Below, one piece after another: positions 34,203 to 42,657 of a stretch of 53,839 bases of DNA (position 1 is the stretch's first letter; the number at the start of each line of letters is the position of its first letter). The notes below the pieces were generated by a model. The model saw only the letters and a program-made list of their open reading frames with translations, made no database searches and was not told the DNA's origin. Made by a program: the position numbers and the translations under genes. Source of the DNA: Planctomycetaceae bacterium (lineage in GTDB: Bacteria; Planctomycetota; Phycisphaerae; Phycisphaerales; UBA1924); assembly GCA_027487735.1 (NCBI GenBank), contig JAIYDA010000084.1:1-53839 (forward strand), given 5' to 3'.

Positions 34203-34922
34203 TTACTCAGGCCGGAGGTAGTGGCAGTAGGGCGTCTTGCCCGTCTTCACGTAGTAGTCCTGGTGGTAGTCCTCAGCCTTGTAGAAGGTCTCGGCGGCTT
34301 CGATGGTCGTGGCGATGGGGCGCTTGTATTTCGGGGCGCGGGCGGTCTTGATGCGCTCGGCGGCGGCTTTTTGGGCGTCGTCGTGATAGAAGATGACGCT
34401 GCGGTATTGGTAGCCGATGTCGGGGCCCTGGCCGTTGACTTGGGTGGGGTCGTGGAGGCGGAAGAAGACGTCGGCGAGGGTGTCGAAGGAGACTTTGGCG
34501 GGGTCGTAGGTGAGTTGCACGACCTCGATGTGCCCGGTGTCGCCCTCGCAGATTTGCTGGTAGGTGGGGTTTTTGGTGTGGCCGCCGCTGTAGCCGCTCA
34601 CGGCGTCGAGCACGCCTGGGATGTCCTTGAAGATGTGCTCGACGCCCCAGAAGCAACCCGCGCCGAAGGTGGCGAGGGCGGTGGTGGGCTGGGCGGGCTG
34701 GGCGGCAGGCTGGTTGGTGGGCATGGCGGGTGTGGTGGGTGCGGACTTGGTGGTGGTCGTGGTGGTGGTGGCGGCGGGCACCTCGGCTGGTGCCGTGGCG
34801 ACGGGCGTGGTGGAGGTCGTGGGCTTGACAGTTGTCGTCGGCGAGGAAGGGCCGCAGGCAGAGAGCGTGAGGGAGGCGGCAAACCCGAGGAAGAGCAGAA
34901 GGCGAGGGGGCGAGATCTTCAT
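34203..34922 (-). CDS. msrA: Lipoprotein peptide-methionine (S)-S-oxide reductase
   Basis: 239 residues. Reduces methionine-(S)-sulfoxide in proteins. Signal with lipobox (LTLSAC, Cys 23) implies lipid attachment, then a Thr/Pro-rich linker of about 60 residues (TTTTTTTKSAPTTPAMPTN), then the MsrA domain with the catalytic motif GAGCFWGVE (Cys 90), YDPAKVSFDTLADVFF, GYQYRSVIF and the final YCHYL with the recycling Cys. So repair takes place outside the cytoplasm, on a surface or periplasmic side. Most MsrA are cytoplasmic; a lipoprotein version with a long spacer is less common. No Shine-Dalgarno. It converges with the tailed protein at 32073. Confidence 0.93.
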   Translation of the reverse strand: MKISPPRLLLFLGFAASLTLSACGPSSPTTTVKPTTSTTPVATAPAEVPAATTTTTTTKSAPTTPAMPTNQPAAQPAQPTTALATFGAGCFWGVEHIFKDIPGVLDAVSGYSGGHTKNPTYQQICEGDTGHIEVVQLTYDPAKVSFDTLADVFFRLHDPTQVNGQGPDIGYQYRSVIFYHDDAQKAAAERIKTARAPKYKRPIATTIEAAETFYKAEDYHQDYYVKTGKTPYCHYLRPE

Positions 34923-35238
34923 AAGGATGAGTACGCGGGCGGGGGGCGACTAGTTTTCGTGGCAGGGGGGCAAAGCGGGCTTCGGGCGAGCGTGGGGCAA
35001 ACGTCAAGACTTGGTGAAGAGACCCAAATGCTGACCCAACAGGCTTTTACAATAGCCAACGGCGTGGAGGATTTGCGGGCGTTGTGATGGCAAGGGCGGG
35101 GAGTTCTTGCTACGATGGGCCTCGCCCGAGGCGGAGACTTTGGGCGGTCGGCCGCAGCCAGGCGCACAGAGCGGGCGTTTCAGCCTGTCTGCGTTGAGCC
35201 TTGCCGGGCGGGCCAACAAGAGCGGAGGCGTCGTCGCG
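34923..35238. other. Intergenic region between msrA and 35239 gene
   Basis: A 316-bp stretch holding the promoters of two divergent genes. I see no RNA gene, no terminator and no convincing -35/-10 pair. A GCGGAG before the 35239 start could be a weak ribosome site. Confidence 0.4.
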
Positions 35239-35622
35239 ATGGGTCAAGCAAAGCCATGGCAGATCGCGGTGGTGGTCGTGGGGGTGCTCGTGCTGGGCAT
35301 CTCGCTCTTCATGACCATGTTTCGCGGCGATCGTGTCGAGTTCTCGCAGACGGTCATGCTCGTGGACGTGACGACGGGCAAGCTGTATGAGGTCGGTCGG
35401 CCCGACGGCGTGGCGATCAGCCTGCCCGCGATGGACCCAAGAAAGAACCCGCCCACGAAGACGCTGTATCCGGCGAAGAACGTGGACGGGAAGTGGTATG
35501 TGAACGAGCGCGTGCTCGAGGAACTTGGCGCGTCGAAGCTTGCGGTGCAAGGGCTGGACCCCAAGACGGGCCTGCTCAGCGACCAGGCCCAGAAGCCCGA
35601 ATCGCTGGATTTGTTCAAGTAG
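35239..35622 (+). CDS. Small membrane-anchored hypothetical protein
   Basis: 127 residues: one N-terminal membrane segment (AVVVVGVLVLGISLFMTMF), then a soluble part with YEVGRPDGVAISLPAMDPRK and KTLYPAKNVDGKWYVNERVL. The soluble part looks like a small beta domain. No family known to me by name. The pseudopilin gene 118 bp downstream on the same strand may be co-transcribed, and the protein could belong to the same secretion or pilus-like apparatus; this rests only on position. Confidence 0.7.
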   Translation: MGQAKPWQIAVVVVGVLVLGISLFMTMFRGDRVEFSQTVMLVDVTTGKLYEVGRPDGVAISLPAMDPRKNPPTKTLYPAKNVDGKWYVNERVLEELGASKLAVQGLDPKTGLLSDQAQKPESLDLFK

Positions 35623-35740
35623 GAACGGGACGGATTGGCATGGGACGGAATCGGCACGCGGCGCAGCACCGGCAAGCGCCACGATGAGCCAGAGGAAGAC
35701 ACGCCGGAAGTTGAGCGAGCCCGAATAGCGAGTCTGAATC

Positions 35741-36865
35741 ATGAGCAACAAGAACTCCCCCACCACTGCCGGCTCGCCTCGCCGAGCATTTACGTTGATC
35801 GAGCTGCTGGTGGTCATCGGCATCATCGCGCTGCTCATCGGCCTGCTGCTGCCCAGCATGGGCAAGGCCCGTGATGTGGCCCGCACCGTGGTGTGCTCTG
35901 CGACGCAGCGCGGGCTGGGGCAGGCGCAGATGTTCTATCTGTCGGAGAACAAGGAGTTCTTCGCGTCGATGTACACGAGCGGGGCAGAGCAGCATGCGGC
36001 GGGAAGCAACGTCGCCCCCTTCTATGGCGACACGAGCGCGACGACGCCCGTGCAGCGGTGGGACTGGATCAGCCCGATCATCGGCAACGAGCGGAACTTC
36101 GCGCCCAATCGCGCGGCTCGCTTTGCGCAGATTCTGAACGACAACGCCTGCGCCGCGAACCGCAACTTCAACCAGAACCTGTTCGGCACCTTTACCGACA
36201 AGCCCGAGTTTGAGAACTACCAGCTTCGCGGCGAGGCGGGGCGCGTGCAGGGCTACCGCATGGTGAGCTATCTCCAGCCCATCGGGTTCGGCACGTTCTC
36301 GCCCCGCGCGAGCAACGCGATCCGTGCGTACAAGCGCCGCGATGGCACGACGTTCATCCGCGACGATAGCAGCTCGGCAAACTTCGCCAACCCCGCGGCA
36401 AGCCCGGACAACTACATGCCCCGGCTCGATCTGGTGGGCACGCAGCTCTCGAACAAGGTGCTGCTCATGGACGGCATGCGGTTCTTTGAGTACACCAACA
36501 CCAGCATCCCTGGCAGCAACCAGGGCGACCTGGACTTTGATGCGACGGTCCCTGGCGGCACGTACGGCGCGTTCTATGACAGCCCGGCGTTTAATCGCGG
36601 TCACTCGTATGGCTCGCGGCGCGACCTCGCGGGTGGGGCGAGCCGTGCGCCTGTGGGCGCAACCGCCCACCTCCGCCTCACGTTCCGGCACAACGACGGC
36701 GTGAACGCGACGTTCTTTGATGGCAGCACGCGCTACCTCAAGCGCAAGGACGTGTGGGAGCGTGTGGACTACTTCCACCCCTCCAACAGCATCTACACGG
36801 GTCAGGATGTCCACCAGGATGCGATCAACAGCGGGCGGTTTCAGCCTCAGACGCGGCTGCCTTGA
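35741..36865 (+). CDS. Type II pseudopilin-like protein with H-X9-DG signature (DUF1559-like)
   Basis: 374 residues. The N-terminus RRAFTLIELLVVIGIIALLI is a classic type IV prepilin/pseudopilin signal, with cleavage expected before Phe and N-methylation. The body is the large globular domain of the planctomycete prepilin-like group; near the end HNDGVNATFFDGSTRYL gives the H-x9-DG signature (His, nine residues, Asp-Gly) used to name that group. These are highly multiplied in Planctomycetes; their function is not settled. No Cys tail. The start has no clear Shine-Dalgarno. Confidence 0.93.
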   Translation: MSNKNSPTTAGSPRRAFTLIELLVVIGIIALLIGLLLPSMGKARDVARTVVCSATQRGLGQAQMFYLSENKEFFASMYTSGAEQHAAGSNVAPFYGDTSATTPVQRWDWISPIIGNERNFAPNRAARFAQILNDNACAANRNFNQNLFGTFTDKPEFENYQLRGEAGRVQGYRMVSYLQPIGFGTFSPRASNAIRAYKRRDGTTFIRDDSSSANFANPAASPDNYMPRLDLVGTQLSNKVLLMDGMRFFEYTNTSIPGSNQGDLDFDATVPGGTYGAFYDSPAFNRGHSYGSRRDLAGGASRAPVGATAHLRLTFRHNDGVNATFFDGSTRYLKRKDVWERVDYFHPSNSIYTGQDVHQDAINSGRFQPQTRLP

Positions 36866-37123
36866 TGAAGCGCGACGAAACGAACACGCGATGAGAGTGG
36901 CCATAGTGTTCGTCTAAACACTTTGCGTGGACGTTGACTCTGGCACTGAGCGGCAACGCGACCAAACGGAAGTTTCGCACTCGCAGCTCACAAAGAGACA
37001 GCTCGGCGGACGATACTGCGTATAGACGCACGCGGCGTGCACGACAGTTGGGGCGTGCCGTTCGTGCGTGATTTTCTGTTTCTGGCACGGTGGACACCGT
37101 GCGTGCTTTCACGGAGGACCAAT

Positions 37124-38614
37124 ATGAAGACGAAGCTCTTTCCGCGGGCGATCGGTGCGGCGCTTGTGGCCCTTGCTGCTGCGGCGGGCACCGCGTCGGG
37201 CGATTGGACGCAAACGTACATCGCGGCAGATCCGCTGGCGCGCAACGTCACACGCACGGGGATCAACGCGCTGGGCGAGGTTGCATCGAACGCGAACATC
37301 AGGTTCGAGCGCTTCTCGTCGCCCTCGTTCCTTGCCTTGCTCGGCGACGTGCCAGGCTCCGACCCCGTGACCTCGACCGCCGTCGGGCTCGTGGAAGGGC
37401 CCAACCTTCGGAACGTGACCACGGGCGTGCTCGTCAACCCCGACCTGCGCGTTTCCGCTGGTCGCATCGGATCGATCACGCGCTTTGAGACGGTGGGCTC
37501 GACGGGCTATGCGAGCGCGATCGACTACGGCAGCGGTGACCTCATTCTCGCACGCTTGAACATCCCCGCAGCTCAGTTCTCGCTGGTCGCAAACCAGCCC
37601 ATCGCGGGCTTTGCGAACAACAGGACCTACTTCATCAAGACGGTGGCGGACGGCACGAACATCACCGTGAAGGCATACGACGCCGCGCTGGGACTGACCG
37701 ACGGCGCGCTCGTCGCGACAACGGGCAATGGCGGCATCATCAACCCCGCGAACGACCTCGTGGGCGGCACGGGCCTGTTTGTGCGTGCGGATGGGCAGGC
37801 GACGCCCGCGATTGCCACCTTCGGCCGGCTCTATGCCGAGACGCTGCTGCGTGAGACGCAGTATGCGGGCACGGGCGAGGACGACCTCTTCTGGCTCAAC
37901 AATGATGGCAGCCTGTGGGTGTGGGCTCTCAACGACACGGTGTTGGAGTCGGCGAGCTACGTCACGACGCTTCCGACTGGCTTGAAGATTCCGACGACGG
38001 CGGACTTTAACGACGACGGGGTTGCGGACCTGGTCTGCTTCAACGCGACCACGGGCCAGACGGGCGTGATCGTGAGCAACACCAGCGGTCCATCGGCGTG
38101 GGCTTCGCTGCCGACGCTCGCTGCAAACACGTGGGATCTGGTGGGCTCGGGCGATCTGTCTTCGGATGGCGTGCCCGACCTTGTCTACTTCAACCGCACC
38201 ACGCGTGCGCTGTGGCTGCGGCGGATCGGTCGCAACTCTTCGGACGTGGGCATTGGTGCTCTGCCCGTGGTGCGGGCGTCGACGGCGTTCTTTACGGTGC
38301 CGAGCGGGTGGCGCGTGCAGGCGGTGCACGACATCGACCGCGATGGCGAGCAGGACATCATCTTCCGCAATGACGATGGCGCGAACGGCGTGGTGCTGAT
38401 GGACGACACCGAGGTGCGTGCATGGCTGCCTCTGCCGTTCGTGGACTCCGATTGGAACATCGTGGGCCTGAGCGACCTGAACGACGACGGACAGAGCGAC
38501 CTGCTGTGGCGGGACGGCACTGGCACGATGGTGGGCTGGATCATGGATCAGTCCAGCCTTGTGACCACGGTCGACTTCCCGTCGCTCGGGGCTGGCTGGA
38601 CGCCCAGCAACTGA
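37124..38614 (+). CDS. Secreted FG-GAP/VCBS-like repeat protein A
   Basis: 496 residues; GGAGG before the ATG; signal peptide ends GTASGD. The first 240 residues are a beta-rich domain (SGDLILARLNIPAAQFSLVA, TYFIKTVADGTNITVKAY). From about 245 five to six repeats of about 50 residues follow: GTGEDDLFWLNNDGSLWVWA, TADFNDDGVADLVCFNATTG, LSSDGVPDLVYFNRTT, IDRDGEQDIIFRND, LNDDGQSDLLWRDGTG, each with a D-x-[DN]-x-D-G calcium site, as in FG-GAP/VCBS beta-propellers. It ends at Ser-Asn, without Cys tail or PEP-CTERM. It is the near paralogue of the gene at 38902. Confidence 0.9.
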   Translation: MKTKLFPRAIGAALVALAAAAGTASGDWTQTYIAADPLARNVTRTGINALGEVASNANIRFERFSSPSFLALLGDVPGSDPVTSTAVGLVEGPNLRNVTTGVLVNPDLRVSAGRIGSITRFETVGSTGYASAIDYGSGDLILARLNIPAAQFSLVANQPIAGFANNRTYFIKTVADGTNITVKAYDAALGLTDGALVATTGNGGIINPANDLVGGTGLFVRADGQATPAIATFGRLYAETLLRETQYAGTGEDDLFWLNNDGSLWVWALNDTVLESASYVTTLPTGLKIPTTADFNDDGVADLVCFNATTGQTGVIVSNTSGPSAWASLPTLAANTWDLVGSGDLSSDGVPDLVYFNRTTRALWLRRIGRNSSDVGIGALPVVRASTAFFTVPSGWRVQAVHDIDRDGEQDIIFRNDDGANGVVLMDDTEVRAWLPLPFVDSDWNIVGLSDLNDDGQSDLLWRDGTGTMVGWIMDQSSLVTTVDFPSLGAGWTPSN

Positions 38615-38700
38615 GCGCGCGGGCAAGGAAGCGGGCATTGGAAGTAAGCGCGAATGCAAGGGGCCAGGGCCCGCGTGCATCGAGCAGTGAAGATCAGCGA

Positions 38701-38727
38701 ACACGGGCCAAGCGGCCCGTGTTTTTC
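38701..38727 (+). terminator. Intrinsic terminator after repeat protein A
   Basis: ACACGGGCC (38701-38709), loop AAGC, GGCCCGTGT (38714-38722), followed by TTTTCTTT. Perfect nine-pair stem with T-tract, 87 bp past the stop of the 37124 gene. Confidence 0.9.
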
Positions 38728-38901
38728 TTTGGCGGCGTATCTGCGCATCTCGTGCGGGCCTCTGGAGTTGCAGAGGCTCGGCGGTGGTGCGGCGTTCGCC
38801 TGCGTGTGCGGCGGAGTTGCTCTACACTGAAGCCCGGAGGCTCTGCCGACGGTGCGGCGAATGCGCGCTGAATGCAGGGCGAAGCCCAAGGAGTTCACGC
38901 C

Positions 38902-40404
38902 ATGCTTTGTTCCCAACGTTCCTCGCATCGTTCTTCGATCGACCGGTTGTTTCGTGGCGCTGCGCTGACGTGCTGCGCGATTGCGAGCCTGGCGGGCACG
39001 ACGGCCTACGCCGATTGGACGCACTTCTTTGATGATGACGAGCAGTTTGCTCCGGACTGGTTTTTGGCTGGCACGACGGTGACGGGGCAGTATGTGACCG
39101 GCGGCGCCATCGGCTTTGGCACGCGCGAGGGCGCGAACGACGGGCAGGTGGGCGTGCTGGGGAGCGCGGGCGGGATGATCGAGCCCGTGTCGACCGCGAT
39201 GGCACTGGCGGGTGAGTCGGAGGATGACTACACGGTGTTTACGGTGGTGAACCCGGATGTGGCGCCGCGGGCGGGCGAGCAGGGCATCGTGCTGCGCGTG
39301 AACGACGACCTCGAGGGCTACAGCGCGACCGTGGACTTTGACTCGGGCGAGCTCGTGATCGCGAGCTTTGACCTGCCCCAGAACACCACGAGCACCGTGC
39401 TCACGCAGCCCCTCATCAACTTCCGCAACGACGCGGCGTACGCGATTCTTGCGATCGTGGACGACAGCACGCTGGTGGTCGAGGTGTATGACATCTCCGC
39501 TGGCGTGGACGACGACGACGACTTTGAAACCATTGCGCTCGCGGCGGCTGCGTCCACCTCCAGCATCGCGACCTCGCGCGGCTATGCGGGGCTCATCACG
39601 CGTTCCAACGCGGTGACGACGCCTACGGAGGGCACGTTCTTTGGCGCATCGCTCGAGACCATCGAGCGCGAGTGCGACTGGAACGATGACGGCGAGGACG
39701 ACCTCTTCTGGGTGAACACCGAGGATGGCAGCGTGTGGGTGTGGGCGATGGACGACGACGCGATCCTCACCGCGCAGTATGTCGGCGCGGTGCCTGCGGG
39801 CTGGACGCTCATCAGCACGAGCGACTTTGACGACGACAGCGGCGCGGACCTGCTGTGGTTCAACGAGAGCACGGGCGAGGTTGGTGTGTGGGAGTCGGGC
39901 CCTTCGGGCTTTACGTATCGCGGCATCTCGGCGCTCGACCCCGCGCAGTGGGAGCTGGAAGGGTGCGGCGAGCTGTCGGGCGATGGGATGAGCGACCTGG
40001 TGTGGCGCAACCGCAGCACGAACGAGCTCTGGCTGTGGGAGATGGATCGCTTCAGCATCAGCGATGCGCGTCCGTTCTTTGCCGCACCTGCTGGGTGGCG
40101 CGTGGAGGCGATTGCCGACATGAACCGCGACGGGGACGACGACCTGATCTTCCGCAACAGCAACGGCAGCAACGGCATCCTCACGATGGACGACACGAAC
40201 ACGGTGTCGTGGGTTGGGCTGCCCTTCGTGGGCGGCAACTGGGAGATCGTGGGCCTGACGGACGTGAACGACGACGACGAGACGGACCTGCTGTGGCGCA
40301 ACGACGACACGGGCGAGTGCGCGACGTGGGAGATGGACGACACGAGCTTCAACTCGTTCGCCGGCTTCCCGAGTGCGGGCACGCAGTGGCGGGCAGCGAA
40401 CTGA
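38902..40404 (+). CDS. Secreted FG-GAP/VCBS-like repeat protein B (acidic paralogue)
   Basis: 500 residues; AAGGAG eight bases before the ATG; signal peptide ends TTAYAD. Same plan as repeat protein A: a beta-rich N-terminal domain, then repeats such as DDLFWVNTEDGSVWVWAMDD, DDDSGADLLWFNESTG, LSGDGMSDLVWRNRST, NRDGDDDLIFRNSNG, NDDDETDLLWRNDDTG. It differs by extreme acidity: runs of Asp (DDDDD at about residue 208, FFDDDEQF at the N-terminus). It ends WRAAN, like the A paralogue's W-x-x-SN end. A tandem duplication with charge divergence is likely. Confidence 0.9.
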   Translation: MLCSQRSSHRSSIDRLFRGAALTCCAIASLAGTTAYADWTHFFDDDEQFAPDWFLAGTTVTGQYVTGGAIGFGTREGANDGQVGVLGSAGGMIEPVSTAMALAGESEDDYTVFTVVNPDVAPRAGEQGIVLRVNDDLEGYSATVDFDSGELVIASFDLPQNTTSTVLTQPLINFRNDAAYAILAIVDDSTLVVEVYDISAGVDDDDDFETIALAAAASTSSIATSRGYAGLITRSNAVTTPTEGTFFGASLETIERECDWNDDGEDDLFWVNTEDGSVWVWAMDDDAILTAQYVGAVPAGWTLISTSDFDDDSGADLLWFNESTGEVGVWESGPSGFTYRGISALDPAQWELEGCGELSGDGMSDLVWRNRSTNELWLWEMDRFSISDARPFFAAPAGWRVEAIADMNRDGDDDLIFRNSNGSNGILTMDDTNTVSWVGLPFVGGNWEIVGLTDVNDDDETDLLWRNDDTGECATWEMDDTSFNSFAGFPSAGTQWRAAN

Positions 40405-40544
40405 TGGGTAGCCCGGTTGGCTCGCCCGGTTCTCCGAACCGGGCGGTCAAAGGGCGTAGCCATCGCACGTTGCATGCCCCTCGGGGCTTTGCCCCCGAAC
40501 TCGGCTTGGAAAGCCGAGATACCCGAAGCCGAGCTAGCCAAATA

Positions 40545-40578
40545 GAACAACACCCGCGCGTGAGCGCGGGTGTTGTTC
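40545..40578. terminator. Strong bidirectional hairpin terminator
   Basis: A perfect 15-bp stem: GAACAACACCCGCGC (40545-40559) with GCGCGGGTGTTGTTC (40564-40578), loop GTGA. It lies between the convergent repeat protein B and the tailed metalloprotease, 13 bp before the latter's stop. A second small hairpin (TCGGCTT/AAGCCGA) is at 40501-40517. Confidence 0.88.
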
Positions 40579-40590
40579 GTTGCGTCACGG

Positions 40591-42378
40591 CTATCGGCAG
40601 CTAGCCCCCGCGAGCACACGCAAGAACGCAATCAAATCTTCGTCATCGGGGAAGAGCCCATCGTTGTTAAAGTCGATGTCGTTGCATGTATTGCCCGGGC
40701 TGCAAATTCCACCAGCGAGCACGCTGAGGAAGTCGAGAAGATCAGTATCATCCGGGAACAGCCCATCGGCGTTGAAGTCGATGGTGTCGCATGCCGGCAA
40801 GCGGACGACTTCTACCCGAACGGTCCCGTTGGTGCTGCGGCCGCTTGTGTCCCGGGCGAGGTACAAGAAGGAGTCGAAGCCAGTGAAGTTGGCGCTAGGG
40901 GTGTACCGCAGCAGGTCGCGCCCGTCCGGCCCGGCGCCGACGACGCGGCGAATGGTGCCCCCGTTGGTGGTGGTTGCAGCGAAGTTGCCGATCGTCAGGG
41001 CTTGGCAGTTTGGGTCGAAGTCGTTGGCGAGGACGTCAACATCAACTGGTACGTTCTGAATCGTGAGAACGATATCTGCAACGGCACCGGGACTAGCTGG
41101 GACCGTGGCACCGTTGGCTGCGTCCAGGCACGCAGATGCGTTCACCGAGCTAAGCATGACAGGGATGCTGCCGGAACTGAATCGGACGATGTTGTTTGTG
41201 CATCCGTTGACGGCTGAGCACATGATGGCACAATCGAAGTCGCCGTCGCAGTGATTGGCCCCGAAGTTGTGTCCGATTTCGTGCGCGATGAGTGCGGCGC
41301 GCAACGGAAAGTTGGAACTGAAGCGGGCAGCGGAGACGGCGTAGCCCCCGCCCAAGTCGCAGATCCCATTGCCACCGAACGCGATGCCAGCGGGGTCACC
41401 TTGCTGAAGGGCGACGCCAGTCATGAGGTGAGCCAGATCGCGGGCGACGCCCGCCTGCGTGGTGCTCCACTCGTCGGCGAAAACGAACAGGCGGTCGCCG
41501 ATGGTGGGTGCGTTCGTATAGACGACGTTCGTGGCCCGGACGATCTGTGTTGGGATGACGATGGTGGTGCGGATATCGCGCTCGTAGATCAGGCGCACGG
41601 CGTTGATGAGACTCTCGACGTCGCTGACGACCGCCGCAGTCGATGAGCCGTTCTGCACGAAGTACTCGAAGTCCGAATCGATGGCGATTTCACAACGGCG
41701 CAGGCACTGGGGCCCGCGCGTTTCGAAGGGCTGCGAATCAGCGATGCGATCTGCAAGAACGGGCATTCTGACAGTGCCGCCACATTGCACGTCCAAGGGC
41801 TGCACGGCCTGGGCGGGGTAGACAACGTGAGCTTCAACATCGGCGTCAAGGTCGATCTCTCTGGCAGGCTGCACATACCACGCAGACCCGTCTTCAGCCA
41901 GGATCATCGCGCGAACGCCCGGGGCATTCGGCGAATCGACGAACGAGATGGCCGCAGTGACGGTTCGAAGCTCGCCGCCAGCTCCTGCTGGCAAGACCGC
42001 CTCAGAGCGATAGGTTGCGGATTCAGGCGGCGCGATGTCCACCAAGCCGCTCTCGCGATGCTCGATGAGCCGGAAGTTCTCGGTGCGGACTGGGTGGGGC
42101 ACGAGCACGAACGTGATCGGCGCGCCGTCGATCAGCACATTGAGTTGCAGCGTGGCCCGCGCAGCTTGCACATCGATCGACACCGTTGTCACGCGGTCAG
42201 CGTCCAGCGAACCGGCAAAATCCAACTGGCGCGTCGCCAAAGGCTTGGAGCGGTCCACGTTCGCCGTGACCGCGCCGGGCTGCGTCCACCAGCCGCGTTC
42301 GACTGCGTGAGCGGAGACCGTTGAACAAAGCACGCTCGCGGCGATCACCGCGGACTTATTGCGGAATGAAAACAGCAT
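40591..42378 (-). CDS. Secreted reprolysin-like zinc metalloprotease with Cys-bracketed tail (tailed protein 10)
   Basis: 595 residues; start at MLFSFRNKS, where GGAGG is well placed. Signal ends TVSAHAVE. The catalytic domain (about 230-440) carries HEIGHNFGANH (His 366, Glu 367, His 370, His 376), the zinc site of metzincins, and a Met-turn near Met 386 (IMCSAVNGC); the layout is like reprolysin/ADAM-type. A pro-domain may lie before it. An Ig/cadherin-like domain (VDVDVLANDFDPNCQAL, about 440-525) follows. Residues 530-594 are the double tail (linker SPGNT), final Arg. Tail DNA is about 90% identical to that of the next gene. Confidence 0.92.
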   Translation of the reverse strand: MLFSFRNKSAVIAASVLCSTVSAHAVERGWWTQPGAVTANVDRSKPLATRQLDFAGSLDADRVTTVSIDVQAARATLQLNVLIDGAPITFVLVPHPVRTENFRLIEHRESGLVDIAPPESATYRSEAVLPAGAGGELRTVTAAISFVDSPNAPGVRAMILAEDGSAWYVQPAREIDLDADVEAHVVYPAQAVQPLDVQCGGTVRMPVLADRIADSQPFETRGPQCLRRCEIAIDSDFEYFVQNGSSTAAVVSDVESLINAVRLIYERDIRTTIVIPTQIVRATNVVYTNAPTIGDRLFVFADEWSTTQAGVARDLAHLMTGVALQQGDPAGIAFGGNGICDLGGGYAVSAARFSSNFPLRAALIAHEIGHNFGANHCDGDFDCAIMCSAVNGCTNNIVRFSSGSIPVMLSSVNASACLDAANGATVPASPGAVADIVLTIQNVPVDVDVLANDFDPNCQALTIGNFAATTTNGGTIRRVVGAGPDGRDLLRYTPSANFTGFDSFLYLARDTSGRSTNGTVRVEVVRLPACDTIDFNADGLFPDDTDLLDFLSVLAGGICSPGNTCNDIDFNNDGLFPDDEDLIAFLRVLAGASCR

Positions 42379-42657
42379 CTTGAAACCTCCGGTAGCACTT
42401 GCCACCGGTACTGAAAAAGACACCGGACAGGCGCGTGAAACACCACCGGTAGAGTGAAACCCGAGTTCGAACCTCTGGTCGCCCTTTCAAACTATCCACG
42501 TTCTCGCTCACTATGGTGAATGACCGCGCACAATCTCGCGACATCGGCGCACGACTTTCTGGCGCCCCAGTGCATAGACGCTACACGCCATCGCATGAGC
42601 GTCTTGCACGAAAGGGCCAACATGGTGCGCAAGGAGGCCTGAGCGCCTGCATGACAC

